64,000 nt of DNA from Rhodospirillaceae bacterium (GCA_016722635.1 JADKIX010000005.1:1-64000), one strand, 5' to 3'. Positions 9,386 to 18,520 are shown, counted from the stretch's first letter. Notes: generated by a model from the sequence alone, not told the origin. Made by a program: numbers and translations.

Positions 9386-9477
9386 TATATCCCCTTGTTT
9401 GTTTTATTGATCTGAACGACGTGACCACACCGGATAGAAATAATAGGAAATTCTATCGCTAGAGGCGCGGGCATGAT

Positions 9478-10632
9478 TTATACCCGCTCTAATTCCACTT
9501 GTATGACATCGGTCCGGCCAACTTTAAAACCCGCCAATGCCATGTGTAAATAAAATTCCCATGATCGCAAAAATGGTTCCTCATACCCCATATTTTTTAT
9601 CCGAGGGCGCGCTGCCTTAAAATTCTTCAGCCATTGCCGCAAAGTCCACGCATAATCCTTGCCGAACTCTAGCAAGCTTTTAACCAGAAATCCCGCTTTC
9701 TGCGCCTCTTCCACAAAACGTTGTTTGGAAGGCAATATCCCGCCTGGGAAAATATAATGACGGATATAATCACTTTCCTGGCGGTAGGATTTAAACAGGT
9801 GATCTTGGATGGTAATCGTCTGGATTAGGGCCCTTCCCCCTTTATATAAACTATCTTTTATTTTTCGGAAATATTGGGGCCAATATCTCTCCCCTACTGC
9901 TTCGAACATTTCAATCGATACCACATAATCAAAAACCTGACGGATATTGCGGTAATCCTCTAACATGATGGTAGCTTTATCCCCAAGCCTTTGGTGGGCA
10001 AATTGATATTGGCGGGAAGAAACCGTAATACCGGTGACTTTGGCACCCGCAACACTGGCCTGTTCCGCAAAACCACCCCAACCGCAGCCAATTTCTAAAA
10101 TACGTGCTTGATCCGGCTTGGCGATATCCAAAATACGTTGATATTTATTTTGCTGGGCTTGCGCTAAATCATCTTCAGGACTAAGGCATAAAGCCGAAGA
10201 ATAGGTCATACTAGGATCTAGCCAGTGTTGATAAAAATCATTGCCAATATCATAATGCTGACGGATATTGATTTTGCTGCCCCGTTTGCTGTTCAAGCGG
10301 ACAAAGTTGTTATACAAATAAAAGCCCAATTGCCGCCACCTTGTTGATACAGCATATTCTTTTAAATAAGCCATATTCAAAGCCCCGTAAGCAATACATT
10401 CAGCCACATCGCTGCTTTCCCAAAAGCCCAGCACATATGCCTCGCCAAAACCAATATCACCCCGCCTAGACAACAGATCAATCATTGCCCAATTTTTAAT
10501 TTCAAGGTGAGCGTGAGGTCCGGGTTTATCGCCTTGAAATTTTAGCTTTTCACCTTCTGGTGTGATAATATCAAGAGAGCCAAGGGGACATTTTTCCAAG
10601 GCACGCAGGAATTTTTGGTGATCCTTCATCAT
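9478..10632 (-). CDS. cfa: Cyclopropane-fatty-acid-synthase-family methyltransferase
   Basis: SAM-dependent methyltransferase acting on unsaturated acyl chains of membrane phospholipids. Of 384 residues, the middle has NIRQHYDIGNDFY, MTYSSALC, the SAM-binding ILEIGCGWGGFAEQA and VSIEMFEAVG, all typical of the family. Paralogues in clusters of this type need not make cyclopropane rings: in Rhodobacter sphaeroides a related cluster of the singlet-oxygen RpoE-ChrR regulon has been linked to furan fatty acids, so a methyl-transfer role there is equally possible. It follows DUF1365 by 4 nt. Confidence 0.88.
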   Translation of the reverse strand: MMKDHQKFLRALEKCPLGSLDIITPEGEKLKFQGDKPGPHAHLEIKNWAMIDLLSRRGDIGFGEAYVLGFWESSDVAECIAYGALNMAYLKEYAVSTRWRQLGFYLYNNFVRLNSKRGSKINIRQHYDIGNDFYQHWLDPSMTYSSALCLSPEDDLAQAQQNKYQRILDIAKPDQARILEIGCGWGGFAEQASVAGAKVTGITVSSRQYQFAHQRLGDKATIMLEDYRNIRQVFDYVVSIEMFEAVGERYWPQYFRKIKDSLYKGGRALIQTITIQDHLFKSYRQESDYIRHYIFPGGILPSKQRFVEEAQKAGFLVKSLLEFGKDYAWTLRQWLKNFKAARPRIKNMGYEEPFLRSWEFYLHMALAGFKVGRTDVIQVELERV

Positions 10633-10636
10633 CTTT

Positions 10637-11398
10637 TCAGTTCACGTTATTGTTAGGTTTTGACGGTTTAGGGCGGTATTTTAGCCCTTTGAGAAAAAGG
10701 CATAAACCATGGTAATGGATCAACAAAATCACCTTTGCCACATTCCAGGGACGGCACCAGAAATACCGTTTGATATTCTGGTTACTTAAAGCTTGGGTTG
10801 GCCCCTTAATTACTGTGGAAATAAGGCTTTTGCCATCAACTTTATAATTAATGTGAACGTCAATATAGGTGTTTTGCAGATCAAAAGAAAACTCGTATTC
10901 GCCTTTGATATCACAAAAAGGTGAAACGTGGAAATTTTTGCCTATCGTAATCCGACTTGCGGCATTGATGAAGCGGCCTTCTTTTAAAGCACATAAATAT
11001 CCGTGACACTCGCCAAATGTATTATTTACCTCAGCCAGCACTGCATATAAATTTTGTTTATCATCAAAGCAAAACCAGAAACTGACCGGATTAAACACAT
11101 AACCAAGCAACCGCGGTAAAGTCATTAAAACGATCTGGGCAGGGATTGGTAAATGATGCTGGGACAATGTTTCTTTCAATTGTGCTTCCCAAGATCTCGT
11201 TGCATCAAAACCGTAATCCTTTTCATACACACTTAGAAAGTTAAACCTATTCAGAGAAAGGGATTTAATATGCTGCAACCTGCTTATATCAGCCATATTC
11301 AAAACAAAATAACAAACTTTATGATGAAGGCTGTGGCGAACAGGATAGTGGCGCTCATGAAAAATAGTAGCATCCAGTAGACGCGTTGCCGTTACCAT
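10637..11398 (-). CDS. DUF1365 family protein
   Basis: 253 residues. The pattern is clear: HERHYPVRHSLHHKVCYF near the N-terminus, YGFDA, LLGYVFNPVSFWFCFD, EVNNTFGE and the conserved KNFHVSPFCDIKGEYEF. The biochemical function is not settled. The family is almost always next to a COG2907-type FAD protein and a CFA-synthase-like gene, as here. It overlaps the FAD gene by 7 nt and precedes the methyltransferase by 4 nt, so this is one operon. Confidence 0.88.
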   Translation of the reverse strand: MVTATRLLDATIFHERHYPVRHSLHHKVCYFVLNMADISRLQHIKSLSLNRFNFLSVYEKDYGFDATRSWEAQLKETLSQHHLPIPAQIVLMTLPRLLGYVFNPVSFWFCFDDKQNLYAVLAEVNNTFGECHGYLCALKEGRFINAASRITIGKNFHVSPFCDIKGEYEFSFDLQNTYIDVHINYKVDGKSLISTVIKGPTQALSNQNIKRYFWCRPWNVAKVILLIHYHGLCLFLKGLKYRPKPSKPNNNVN

Positions 11399-12690
11399 GA
11401 GGAAATTCCCATTTTCTGAGCAAGCTTGACACTGCTGGCAATACCGTCTTCATGAAAACCATAGCCTAAATATGCGCCACAAAACCAGCTGCGATTAAGA
11501 CCTTGAATCTTTTCCATTTCTTGCTGTGCTTGCAAGGTTTGATTGTCAAACACAGGATGATAAAAATCTGTCACATCCAAAATCCTTTCTGCAGCAATTG
11601 GCCGCCAGGGATTTAGCGTTATAAAAAGAGGTATATGATCTGGAATCGCTTGCAATTTATTCATCCAATAGGTAACAGCAGTCTTTACTTCACCATTTTG
11701 AATGGATGTCAGATAATTCCAACTGCTCCAACATTTTTTACGTCTGGGCATCCAATTTGGATCACTATGCGTATAAACTTTATTTTTCTGACGGGAAAAT
11801 TTGTTAAAAATGGCAGCTTCTTGTTTGGTAATTTTTGGCAGCAAGGATATTATTTCTTGGGGATGGCAAGCGAAAATCACCTGCTCAACCCGCTGTTGCT
11901 GTCCATCCGCATGGATAATCGTAACCTGATTTTCCAAGCGTTCGATAGCTCGAATACCCGCAGATAGTATCAAATTGGGTTTAGCAATATCAATCAACCG
12001 ATCAATATAATCCATACTCCGGTTTTTTAAGGTTAACCAGGTAGGTTGGCGGTTAACCGATAACAACCCATGATTATGAAAAAAATGAAGAAAGAAATGA
12101 GCTGGAAATTGCAACATCTGATCCGCCGGGCAACTCCAGATTGCGGCACCCATCGGCAACAGATAATTATCTTGAAACCACCTACCCAAACGAGCAATTT
12201 TCAAGAATTCCTGCAAGGTTATATGCGGGTACCTCTCAATAATCTGCAGGGCATTTTTATTAAACCTCAATATATCAACCAAGCCACGCCACATTGGCAA
12301 ATTCAACAGGTTTCTACGCTGGCCAAACCAGGTATTTAACGATGAACCTGCCCACTCCAAATCCCCCTGATTGATCGAGGCGGCAAAGGACATATTGCTG
12401 GATTGGATGTCAACCTTTAACTGTTGAAATAGTTTGGTCAAATGAGGATAGGTTGCGTTATTAAAAACAATAAAACCTGTATCAACCATAATGTCACGAT
12501 TGGGGTGGGGGAGTCTGATGGTGCGGCTGTGGCCGCCTAAGCGCCCTTCTTTTTCATAAAGATTTATATGATAGTGCTGCCGCAATAAATAGGCAGCACT
12601 TAGCCCTGCAATACCGGATCCTATAATCGCAATCTTAGATGGATGAACAGAAGGCAGCATTTCCACGATAACCTTTAAGTATTTCAGCAA
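11392..12690 (-). CDS. FAD-dependent amine-oxidase-like protein (COG2907 type)
   Basis: First gene of the lipid-modification operon. It has the dinucleotide-binding motif IAIIGSGIAGLSAAYLL around residue 20, YEKEGRLGGHSRT, VDTGFIVFN, and a C-terminal FAD contact WFCGAYLGYGFHEDG. It probably performs a redox or desaturation step on acyl chains. The start is ambiguous: TTG 12690, a GTG nine codons downstream with AAAGG in front, or the ATG of MLPSVHPSK. I searched the upstream 280 bp for an extracytoplasmic sigma promoter and found none convincing. No rpoE/chrR pair is in the window. Confidence 0.85.
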   Translation of the reverse strand: MLKYLKVIVEMLPSVHPSKIAIIGSGIAGLSAAYLLRQHYHINLYEKEGRLGGHSRTIRLPHPNRDIMVDTGFIVFNNATYPHLTKLFQQLKVDIQSSNMSFAASINQGDLEWAGSSLNTWFGQRRNLLNLPMWRGLVDILRFNKNALQIIERYPHITLQEFLKIARLGRWFQDNYLLPMGAAIWSCPADQMLQFPAHFFLHFFHNHGLLSVNRQPTWLTLKNRSMDYIDRLIDIAKPNLILSAGIRAIERLENQVTIIHADGQQQRVEQVIFACHPQEIISLLPKITKQEAAIFNKFSRQKNKVYTHSDPNWMPRRKKCWSSWNYLTSIQNGEVKTAVTYWMNKLQAIPDHIPLFITLNPWRPIAAERILDVTDFYHPVFDNQTLQAQQEMEKIQGLNRSWFCGAYLGYGFHEDGIASSVKLAQKMGISSW

Positions 12691-12920
12691 ACCCGTATCG
12701 TGAACCTAAATTTTTTATAGACAATCAGAATTACGGGTGAATTGCAGCAAATATTTTTTGACCCCCTTAACAGATGATCTCTATAGATGCCCAAGGAAAT
12801 TTATCAATAGGTTGGGGAGTTATACATCAAGATTAACTCATCTGCCGTTGTAGTCCTAATACCCTACAGTAAATCAACAAAAGGTTTTTTATCTCTATTC
12901 TTCTAAAAATTCAGTTAGGT

Positions 12921-12948
12921 AAAAAAATAAAGGGGGCTTTCGCCCCCC
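12921..12948 (-). terminator. Rho-independent terminator after nfeD
   Basis: On the minus strand the stem GGGGGC-GAAA-GCCCCC (12947-12932) is followed by TTTATTTTTTT. It lies 20 bp past the NfeD stop. From here to the FAD gene (to 12691) the sequence is AT-rich with nothing recognisable. Confidence 0.88.
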
Positions 12949-12967
12949 ATGTTATTTCGGAACTGTT

Positions 12968-13423
12968 TTAACCCTGGTATTTTTCAACCACCAAGATGGT
13001 GCCGTTGGTACCAACCACTTTAACTTTGTGGCCTCTGCCAAGCTCCGGGCCGCTTACCCGCCAAACCGTATCACCAAGTTTGGCTTTGCCCTGGCCGTTG
13101 ATGATAGGCTCATCGAGCTCCAACACCCGGCCCATATATTGCTGACCACGGCGGTTCAAGGAATTATTATCTTCACTTTGATTGGGATGCGCGCGCACCC
13201 AAACGCGCCAACCAATCACCGTCACCAACCCCAACACCACCCAAAATACAAACTGCCATTCCCAACCAAGGCTGGGAATAGTTAATAAAACAACCCCTGT
13301 CACCAGAGATGACAATCCAAACCAAATAAAAAAAGCACCCGGCACTATGATTTCAAGAATTGCTAAAACAAAAGCGAAAATCCACCAGTGCCAAAACTCT
13401 AGATGTTTAAAAAATTCAATCAT
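12968..13423 (-). CDS. NfeD-like membrane protein
   Basis: Short NfeD, 151 residues. Two or three N-terminal membrane segments (about residues 12-35 and 42-75; typical ILEIIVPGAFFIWFGLSSL) are followed by a cytosolic OB-fold domain with GRVLELDEPI, GKAKLGDTVWRVSG and GHKVKVVGTNG. NfeD proteins partner with SPFH proteins encoded next to them, as here, 14 bp downstream. The pair probably organises membrane microdomains or supports membrane protein quality control. Confidence 0.9.
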   Translation of the reverse strand: MIEFFKHLEFWHWWIFAFVLAILEIIVPGAFFIWFGLSSLVTGVVLLTIPSLGWEWQFVFWVVLGLVTVIGWRVWVRAHPNQSEDNNSLNRRGQQYMGRVLELDEPIINGQGKAKLGDTVWRVSGPELGRGHKVKVVGTNGTILVVEKYQG

Positions 13424-13437
13424 TATAGTCCCCTTTG

Positions 13438-14415
13438 CTAGGAATTAGTCCAAGGACCCTGCCCTGTCGGCCGATTTGCAGGAGTCATTTTCGTTTGTGC
13501 AAAAGATTCCTTAGCCAATTCGGCAACCCCCGCCAACGCGCCAATGATCCCAGACGCTTCCAGCGGCATCATAATCAGTTTTTGATTGGGGGCTGAGGCT
13601 ACCTTTTGCAAGGCATCTACATATTTGATGGCAATAAAGTAATTAATGGCCTGCACATTTCCCTCGCTAATGGCTTTTGAAACCAACTCGGTGGCCTTGG
13701 CCTCCGCCTCAGCAGCCCGTTCCCGCGCTTCAGCATCACGAAAGGCTGCTTCTCTACGGCCTTCCGCTTCCAAAATGGCGCGTTGCTTTTCCCCATCCGC
13801 TTTCAAAATAGCTGCTTGTTTTAAGCCTTCGGCTTCCAAGATGGCCGCGCGTTTATCCCGCTCGGCCTTCATCTGCCGAGCCATGGAATCGACCAGGTCA
13901 CGGGGCGGGGCAATATCTTTAATTTCAATACGGGTGACTTTAATTCCCCAAGGCGTGGTTGCTTCATCCACCACCCGTAACAATTGATGGTTAATTTTAT
14001 CACGCTGCGAGAGCAATTCGTCCAAATCCATCGAACCCATGACGGTACGGATATTGGTCATGATCAAGTTTAATGCTGCCAATTCCAAATCGCTAACTTC
14101 ATAGGCAGCCTTGGCGGCATCCAGCACCTGGTAAAACACCACCCCGTCCACCGCTACCATGGCGTTATCCTTGGTGATGATTTCCTGGGTGGGCACATCC
14201 AGCACTTGTTCCATCATATTCATGCGGGCGCCAATTCGGTCAATCAGCGGAACAATTAAATTCAACCCCGGATGCAAGGTTTTCGTATAACGGCCAAAAC
14301 GTTCGACCGTATATTCCCGACCCTGCGGCACTGATTTGGTACCGGTAACGACCAACAAAATAAAAAATAACACAAACAAAATCACCAAAATTGATGATAA
14401 GTCTAATCCATCCAT
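13438..14415 (-). CDS. SPFH/stomatin-family protein (QmcA-like)
   Basis: 325 residues. One N-terminal membrane anchor (about 8-25) is followed by an SPFH domain (VPQGREYTVERFGRYTKTLHPG, PFVDRIG-like stretch, VDVPTQEIITKDN-like stretch, DDLLSQRDKIN-like stretch). A long coiled coil rich in Ala, Glu and Arg (about 185-245) carries repeated ILEAEG and ILKADG units. The C-terminus is Pro/Gly rich. Such proteins assemble ring-shaped oligomers on the membrane with NfeD. It is the promoter-proximal gene of the pair. Confidence 0.92.
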   Translation of the reverse strand: MDGLDLSSILVILFVLFFILLVVTGTKSVPQGREYTVERFGRYTKTLHPGLNLIVPLIDRIGARMNMMEQVLDVPTQEIITKDNAMVAVDGVVFYQVLDAAKAAYEVSDLELAALNLIMTNIRTVMGSMDLDELLSQRDKINHQLLRVVDEATTPWGIKVTRIEIKDIAPPRDLVDSMARQMKAERDKRAAILEAEGLKQAAILKADGEKQRAILEAEGRREAAFRDAEARERAAEAEAKATELVSKAISEGNVQAINYFIAIKYVDALQKVASAPNQKLIMMPLEASGIIGALAGVAELAKESFAQTKMTPANRPTGQGPWTNS

Positions 14416-14795
14416 TTATTATCTCCCTACCTGGTATTTCAATCAGATGCTGTTTAAATTGCTGACAATCCATTTATGTAAAGCAAAAATTGACAGATGT
14501 CCACCTTTATCCCCGTATTTTTTAGGGCTTTCAAGAATTTTGATAGGAAAAAACAGGGGGTTAATAGGGCTAGGCATACCCTGAACCCCAGTATCCCGAT
14601 TATCATATATATGGGTAGCGCCAGGATCCCTACTAATCTGATGCTCCTATTAATACAAATGTTTGGTGGTCCCCCATTCATGGCGGGCATAGATAGATGG
14701 TGAGGGGTAGAAAAAATTAATCGAGCACAACTTCAAAAAACGAACCCCATAAATGCCATCCGCTATATATGCTTAAAAAAATGATGGATGTTTTC
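14416..14795. other. Intergenic region between the SPFH gene and the def promoter
   Basis: Divergent spacer. It must hold the SPFH promoter on the minus strand. Two short open frames here (one per strand, under 80 codons) have no ribosome site and no recognisable motif. I see no RNA gene or repeat. Confidence 0.5.
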
Positions 14796-14838
14796 TTGAT
14801 TTTTATCAAATAATCCATAAATACTAGGGTGCTATATT
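14796..14838 (+). promoter_or_regulatory. FNR-type activated promoter of def-fmt-truA
   Basis: A perfect FNR consensus palindrome, TTGATTTTTATCAA, lies at 14796-14809. A -10-like TATATT follows at 14833-14838, so the box centre would sit near -41.5 and the transcript would start about 20 nt before the def ATG. The distance from box to -10 is the same as at nrdD (hexamer at bases 24-29 after the box). This predicts higher expression at low oxygen. Confidence 0.6.
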
Positions 14839-14863
14839 GACTTTTAATCATAAAGCCGAGAAA

Positions 14864-15397
14864 ATGACCGCCTTACCCATTATCACCGCCCCCGACCCGC
14901 GTTTGAAACTGACCGCACGCCTTGTACCTGCGGTTGGTCAGGCGATTGCCCAACTCATGCGGCAAATGGCGGATACGATGTATGAAGCCCCAGGCATTGG
15001 TTTGGCTGCCCCCCAAGTGGGACAAAATTTGCAGGTGATTGTGGTGGATATTGGCAATGATGAAAACCCCGACCTGCCCGGCCAGCTTTATATGATGGCA
15101 AATCCGGTAATTGAATGGGTATCTGATGAATGGTGCCTGTATAAGGAGGGTTGCTTGTCTTTACCCGATCAATATGCCGAAGTCGAGCGGCCCGCAAGCG
15201 TGCGGGTGCGCTATAGGGATGAGCATAACCGCGACAAAACCTTGACTGCCGAAGGGTTACTGGCCACCTGTATCCAACATGAGATCGATCATTTAAAAGG
15301 CGTTTTATTTGTTGATCATATCAGCAAATTGCGGCGGGATGTGATTTACCGGCGCTTATTAAAACAACGCCGGGTACAACCGACCACTTTATCATGA
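14864..15397 (+). CDS. def: Peptide deformylase
   Basis: Removes the N-formyl group from nascent proteins; a metal-dependent (usually Fe2+) hydrolase. All three family motifs are present: GIGLAAPQVG, EGCLSLP (metal-binding Cys) and QHEIDH (two His ligands and catalytic Glu). From ATG 14864 the length is 177 residues. An in-frame TTG at 14837 exists, but it lies at the proposed promoter start and is unlikely. First gene of an operon with fmt and truA. Confidence 0.96.
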   Translation: MTALPIITAPDPRLKLTARLVPAVGQAIAQLMRQMADTMYEAPGIGLAAPQVGQNLQVIVVDIGNDENPDLPGQLYMMANPVIEWVSDEWCLYKEGCLSLPDQYAEVERPASVRVRYRDEHNRDKTLTAEGLLATCIQHEIDHLKGVLFVDHISKLRRDVIYRRLLKQRRVQPTTLS

Positions 15398-15421
15398 ATA
15401 GCTAAGTAGAAAAGGATGGCC

Positions 15422-16357
15422 ATGCCCCGGATATGTTTTATGGGAACGTCGGATTTTGCCGTCCCTGCCCTCTTAAGCTTATTGCAATTACCTTATGAGG
15501 TGGCCGCAGTTTATACCCAACCCCCGCGCCCCGCGGGGCGGGGACAGGGCATTCAATTATCGCCCGTCCATCACGTGGCCAACCAACATCAATTAACTGT
15601 TTTCCACCCCGAGAATTTCAAATCACCCGAATCCCGCCAACAATTTGTTGATTTGAAGATTGATTTGGCGATTGTGGCGGCTTACGGCCTCATTCTACCC
15701 CGTGCTATTTTGACCGCCGTGACAGCTGATTTTATCAATATCCATGGCTCCTTGTTGCCACGCTGGCGCGGGGCCTCGCCTATCCAGGCGGCTTTATTGG
15801 CAGGGGACCCTGAAACCGGCATCACGATTATGCGGGTGGTTCCTAAACTCGATGCGGGTGATATTTTGCTGCAACAATCTTTGCCCATTCAATCCACGGA
15901 TACCGCGCAGTCCCTGCATGACCGCCTTAGCCTGCTTGGGGCTGAGATGATGGCGAAAACCATCCATCAATTGCTTGACCACCAATTATCCGCCGTACCC
16001 CAAGATGAAAAGCTGGTGACTTATGCCGGTAAATTAACCAAAGAGCAAGGCCGGTTGGATTGGCAAAAACCTGCAGCGGTTTTGGAGCGGGAAATCCGGG
16101 CTTTTTTCCCTTGGCCTGGCAGCTGGTTTGATTGGCGGGGGGAAAGGGTACGGGTTTTACGGGCGGAATTAGGCACATTTACCCCGGCCAAACCCGGCAC
16201 CATCACCCGTCACCCTTTAGAAATTGCTTGCGGTGATACCCAAAGCCTGCGCCTGTTGGAATTACAGCGACCGGGGCGCAAAGCTTTGTCCTCGCTTGAT
16301 TTTATCCGGGGCTTTGATTTGCCGGTGGGCCAGGTAGTTACCGATGCCCCGCTATAA
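15422..16357 (+). CDS. fmt: Methionyl-tRNA formyltransferase
   Basis: Formylates Met-tRNA for initiation, the partner reaction of deformylase. 311 residues. The N-terminal formyltransferase domain has FMGTSDFAVPALL, the catalytic NIHGSLLPRWRGASPIQAA and KLDAGDIL; the C-terminal OB-like domain follows. I chose ATG 15422 because AAAAGG sits 6 nt before it, whereas the in-frame ATG 15416 directly abuts that site. It lies 24 bp after def and overlaps truA by 14 nt. Confidence 0.96.
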   Translation: MPRICFMGTSDFAVPALLSLLQLPYEVAAVYTQPPRPAGRGQGIQLSPVHHVANQHQLTVFHPENFKSPESRQQFVDLKIDLAIVAAYGLILPRAILTAVTADFINIHGSLLPRWRGASPIQAALLAGDPETGITIMRVVPKLDAGDILLQQSLPIQSTDTAQSLHDRLSLLGAEMMAKTIHQLLDHQLSAVPQDEKLVTYAGKLTKEQGRLDWQKPAAVLEREIRAFFPWPGSWFDWRGERVRVLRAELGTFTPAKPGTITRHPLEIACGDTQSLRLLELQRPGRKALSSLDFIRGFDLPVGQVVTDAPL

Positions 16358-17090
16358 AATTACCCTAGAATATGAGGGGTCTGCTTTCGTGGGCTGGCAA
16401 CGGCAAGAAAATGGCCTGGCCGTCCAACAGGTGGTAGAGGAAGCTTTTTTCCGCTTTACCGGCTATCAACCAACTATCTATGCGGCGGGACGGACGGATG
16501 CGGGGGTGCATGCCTCAGGCCAAGTGATCCATGTTGATTTGGAAAAACCCTATCCTTGTAAAACAGTCTTAGAAGCCGGTAATTTCTACCTAAAACCCCA
16601 TGCGGTTTCCTTCCTAGCGGTGGAATTTGCCAGCGGTGATTTCCATGCACGCTTTTCAGCGATTGGCCGGATATATGAATATTATATCCTGAACCGCCTG
16701 GCGCCACCCGCTCTAAAACGGGGACAGGTATGGTGGGTCAAGCAGCCCCTTGATATCAGTGCCATGCAACAGGCAGCAACTTGCCTGATGGGCAAGCATG
16801 ACTTCACGAGCTTCCGGGCATTACAGTGCCAAGCCTTATCACCAATTAAGACGATTGATGAATTTTCCATCCATCAAACAGGTGATGTGATTCTTTGCAC
16901 CGTCAAGGCACGGTCATTCCTGCATCATCAAGTCCGCAATATGGTTGGGACATTAAAAATGGTTGGGGATGGCAAATGGCCCGCCTCAAAAATCCCTGAG
17001 ATCCTTGCGGCCCAAAACCGTGCAGCGGCTGGCATGACCGCCCCCGCTGAGGGATTATATTTAACCCAAATTATATATCCAAACAATTGA
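16344..17090 (+). CDS. truA: tRNA pseudouridine(38-40) synthase
   Basis: Modifies uridines 38-40 in the anticodon arm. 248 residues, usual for the family. It has YKITLEYEGSAFVGWQRQ at the N-terminus, the catalytic aspartate in GRTDAGVHA, and FLHHQVRNMVGTL near the C-terminus. It starts inside the fmt end (14-nt overlap), so it is translationally coupled. This def-fmt-truA order is common in alphaproteobacteria. Confidence 0.96.
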   Translation: MPRYKITLEYEGSAFVGWQRQENGLAVQQVVEEAFFRFTGYQPTIYAAGRTDAGVHASGQVIHVDLEKPYPCKTVLEAGNFYLKPHAVSFLAVEFASGDFHARFSAIGRIYEYYILNRLAPPALKRGQVWWVKQPLDISAMQQAATCLMGKHDFTSFRALQCQALSPIKTIDEFSIHQTGDVILCTVKARSFLHHQVRNMVGTLKMVGDGKWPASKIPEILAAQNRAAAGMTAPAEGLYLTQIIYPNN

Positions 17091-17179
17091 AATTCCCACC
17101 CTAATCGCCCCATATATAAACAGGGTATTTAAAGGGCTAAGATTGATAAAGTCTGAGAAACTAAATCCATATGTCCTGC

Positions 17180-17869
17180 TTAAGCCAACTGCCTATTCTC
17201 TTGGTAAAACTGGTTGGTCCAGGCGGCGGGTTTTGGTAACTGGTCTGCAAATTCTGCCATCACTTGTAATCCTTGCTGGACGGCTGGGCGTTGTTCAATC
17301 GTTTCCAACCAGCGTTTCACATGGGGAAAATCAGCTATTTGCTGGCCTTGCTTTTGCCATAACCTGACCCAGGGAAATGCCGCCATATCAGCAATGGAAT
17401 AGTCGCCTGCCAGAAAGGGGGTTTGTTGCAGCTGTTTGTCTAAAACCTGATATAGGCGTTTGGCTTCCTTCGTAAATCTTTCAATTCCATAGATAACCGG
17501 TTGCGGTGCATAGTGCCTAAAATGATGGGTTTGCCCTAATATGGGGCCCAAGCCTGACATTTGGAACATCAGCCATTGCAATACCTGATATTTTCCGGAA
17601 GTATTTTGGCCCAGGAATTTTTGATATTTTTCACCCAAATAAAATAAAATGGCGCCCGATTCAAAAATGGTGAGCGTTTTTGAGGCAGTTTCCCCTTCAT
17701 CTACCAGCACCGGGATTTTATTATTGGGGTTGATTTTTAAAAAATCGGGCGTTAATTGCTCGCCTTTCATGATATTGACCGGATGCAATTGATAAGGCAC
17801 ACCCAACTCTGCCAACATGATATGAATCTTATGACCGTTGGGGGTAGGCCAGCTATATAAATGAAGCAT
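17180..17869 (-). CDS. yfcG: Nu-class GST-like disulfide-bond oxidoreductase (YfcG family)
   Basis: Glutathione-dependent thiol-disulfide enzyme. From ATG 17869 the 229-residue product reads MLHLYSWPTPNGHKIHIMLAE, then NPNNKIPVLVDEG and FESGAILFYLGEKY, with the helical domain motif YSIADMAAFPWV. It follows the E. coli YfcG pattern closely, including the TPNGHK segment in place of a catalytic Ser or Tyr. The frame is open further upstream but the homology starts here. Last chromosomal gene before the prophage lysis genes. Confidence 0.88.
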   Translation of the reverse strand: MLHLYSWPTPNGHKIHIMLAELGVPYQLHPVNIMKGEQLTPDFLKINPNNKIPVLVDEGETASKTLTIFESGAILFYLGEKYQKFLGQNTSGKYQVLQWLMFQMSGLGPILGQTHHFRHYAPQPVIYGIERFTKEAKRLYQVLDKQLQQTPFLAGDYSIADMAAFPWVRLWQKQGQQIADFPHVKRWLETIEQRPAVQQGLQVMAEFADQLPKPAAWTNQFYQENRQLA

Positions 17870-17942
17870 CTTTCTTCCTACATTCGAATTTTTCTTGAAA
17901 CGACAGGATTCCCGCTTCAAGGACAAAAGTCAACCCTACTGA

Positions 17943-18182
17943 TCAAAAGGGCTGGCATTCCTTGAGTTGCAGGCGCAGGCGGATATAATCCTCAATCGCC
18001 AACAACAGCGGATGATCCGCGGGGAAATTTTGTAGCCCATTGGCCAATTCGCTAGAAAATTCTTGGGTATATACCGGCAGCGGCGGACAAGAATTGATCA
18101 CAGCCGGTTGACAAGCCCCCACCAATACTGCCCACCCGATCACCCAATTCTTTGTGATTTTTTGTACCTGACATTGCGGCAT
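17943..18182 (-). CDS. Small lipoprotein, o-spanin (Rz1-like) candidate
   Basis: 79 residues with a lipobox LVGAC at about residue 24, then a short mature part. An AAGGGA site precedes ATG 18182. It lies directly downstream of a one-membrane-segment protein and an endolysin, the position of an outer-membrane spanin subunit in phage lysis cassettes. There is no sequence match to known Rz1, so the role rests on context. Confidence 0.5.
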   Translation of the reverse strand: MPQCQVQKITKNWVIGWAVLVGACQPAVINSCPPLPVYTQEFSSELANGLQNFPADHPLLLAIEDYIRLRLQLKECQPF

Positions 18183-18212
18183 GGCGATCCCTTCCTAAAT
18201 ATTAAGCGATTT

Positions 18213-18449
18213 TTACAACCCTTTTTTATTCAGATAATCGATCACTGGCTGTTTGCCGCGCGGGGCTTCGGCGGCACGTTGTTGCTGGCGTTTAGATATT
18301 TCCGCTTGCTTTTTTATGTGCCGTTGGCGTTCGGAGATAGCACCCCTGCGCCAGAAGAAGATAATAGCGGCCATAATCCCCAAACCCGCCATCATAGTTT
18401 TCCATAGCCGCGATCCGGCCATTTGCAAAAAAGTAACGATTGCCATCAT
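18213..18449 (-). CDS. Small membrane protein, i-spanin-like candidate
   Basis: 78 residues: a membrane segment (about 18-33, GLGIMAAIIFFW) followed by a strongly charged helix (ERQRHIKKQAEISKRQQQR). This N-in single-pass plus coiled-coil design is that of inner-membrane spanins. GGAGG precedes two adjacent ATGs (18449 and 18446), and either could start. It sits between the endolysin and the lipoprotein. Confidence 0.5.
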   Translation of the reverse strand: MMAIVTFLQMAGSRLWKTMMAGLGIMAAIIFFWRRGAISERQRHIKKQAEISKRQQQRAAEAPRGKQPVIDYLNKKGL

Positions 18450-18520
18450 GAGACCTCCCCTTTCCGTTCAAATATGTCCATAAGTTATTAAGGCATCGGG
18501 GTGCCTTGAAAGTGTGATGA

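Noticed and set aside
12691..12790. Extracytoplasmic sigma promoter before the FAD gene
   Set aside because: Only loose matches with wrong spacing were found.
14454..14690. Small membrane protein on the minus strand upstream of def
   Set aside because: Hydrophobic but no ribosome site; a competing plus-strand frame covers the same bases; no recognisable family.
17870..17942. Attachment site or tRNA at the prophage end
   Set aside because: Neither this spacer nor the region after the small terminase holds a tRNA or a matching direct repeat that I can see.
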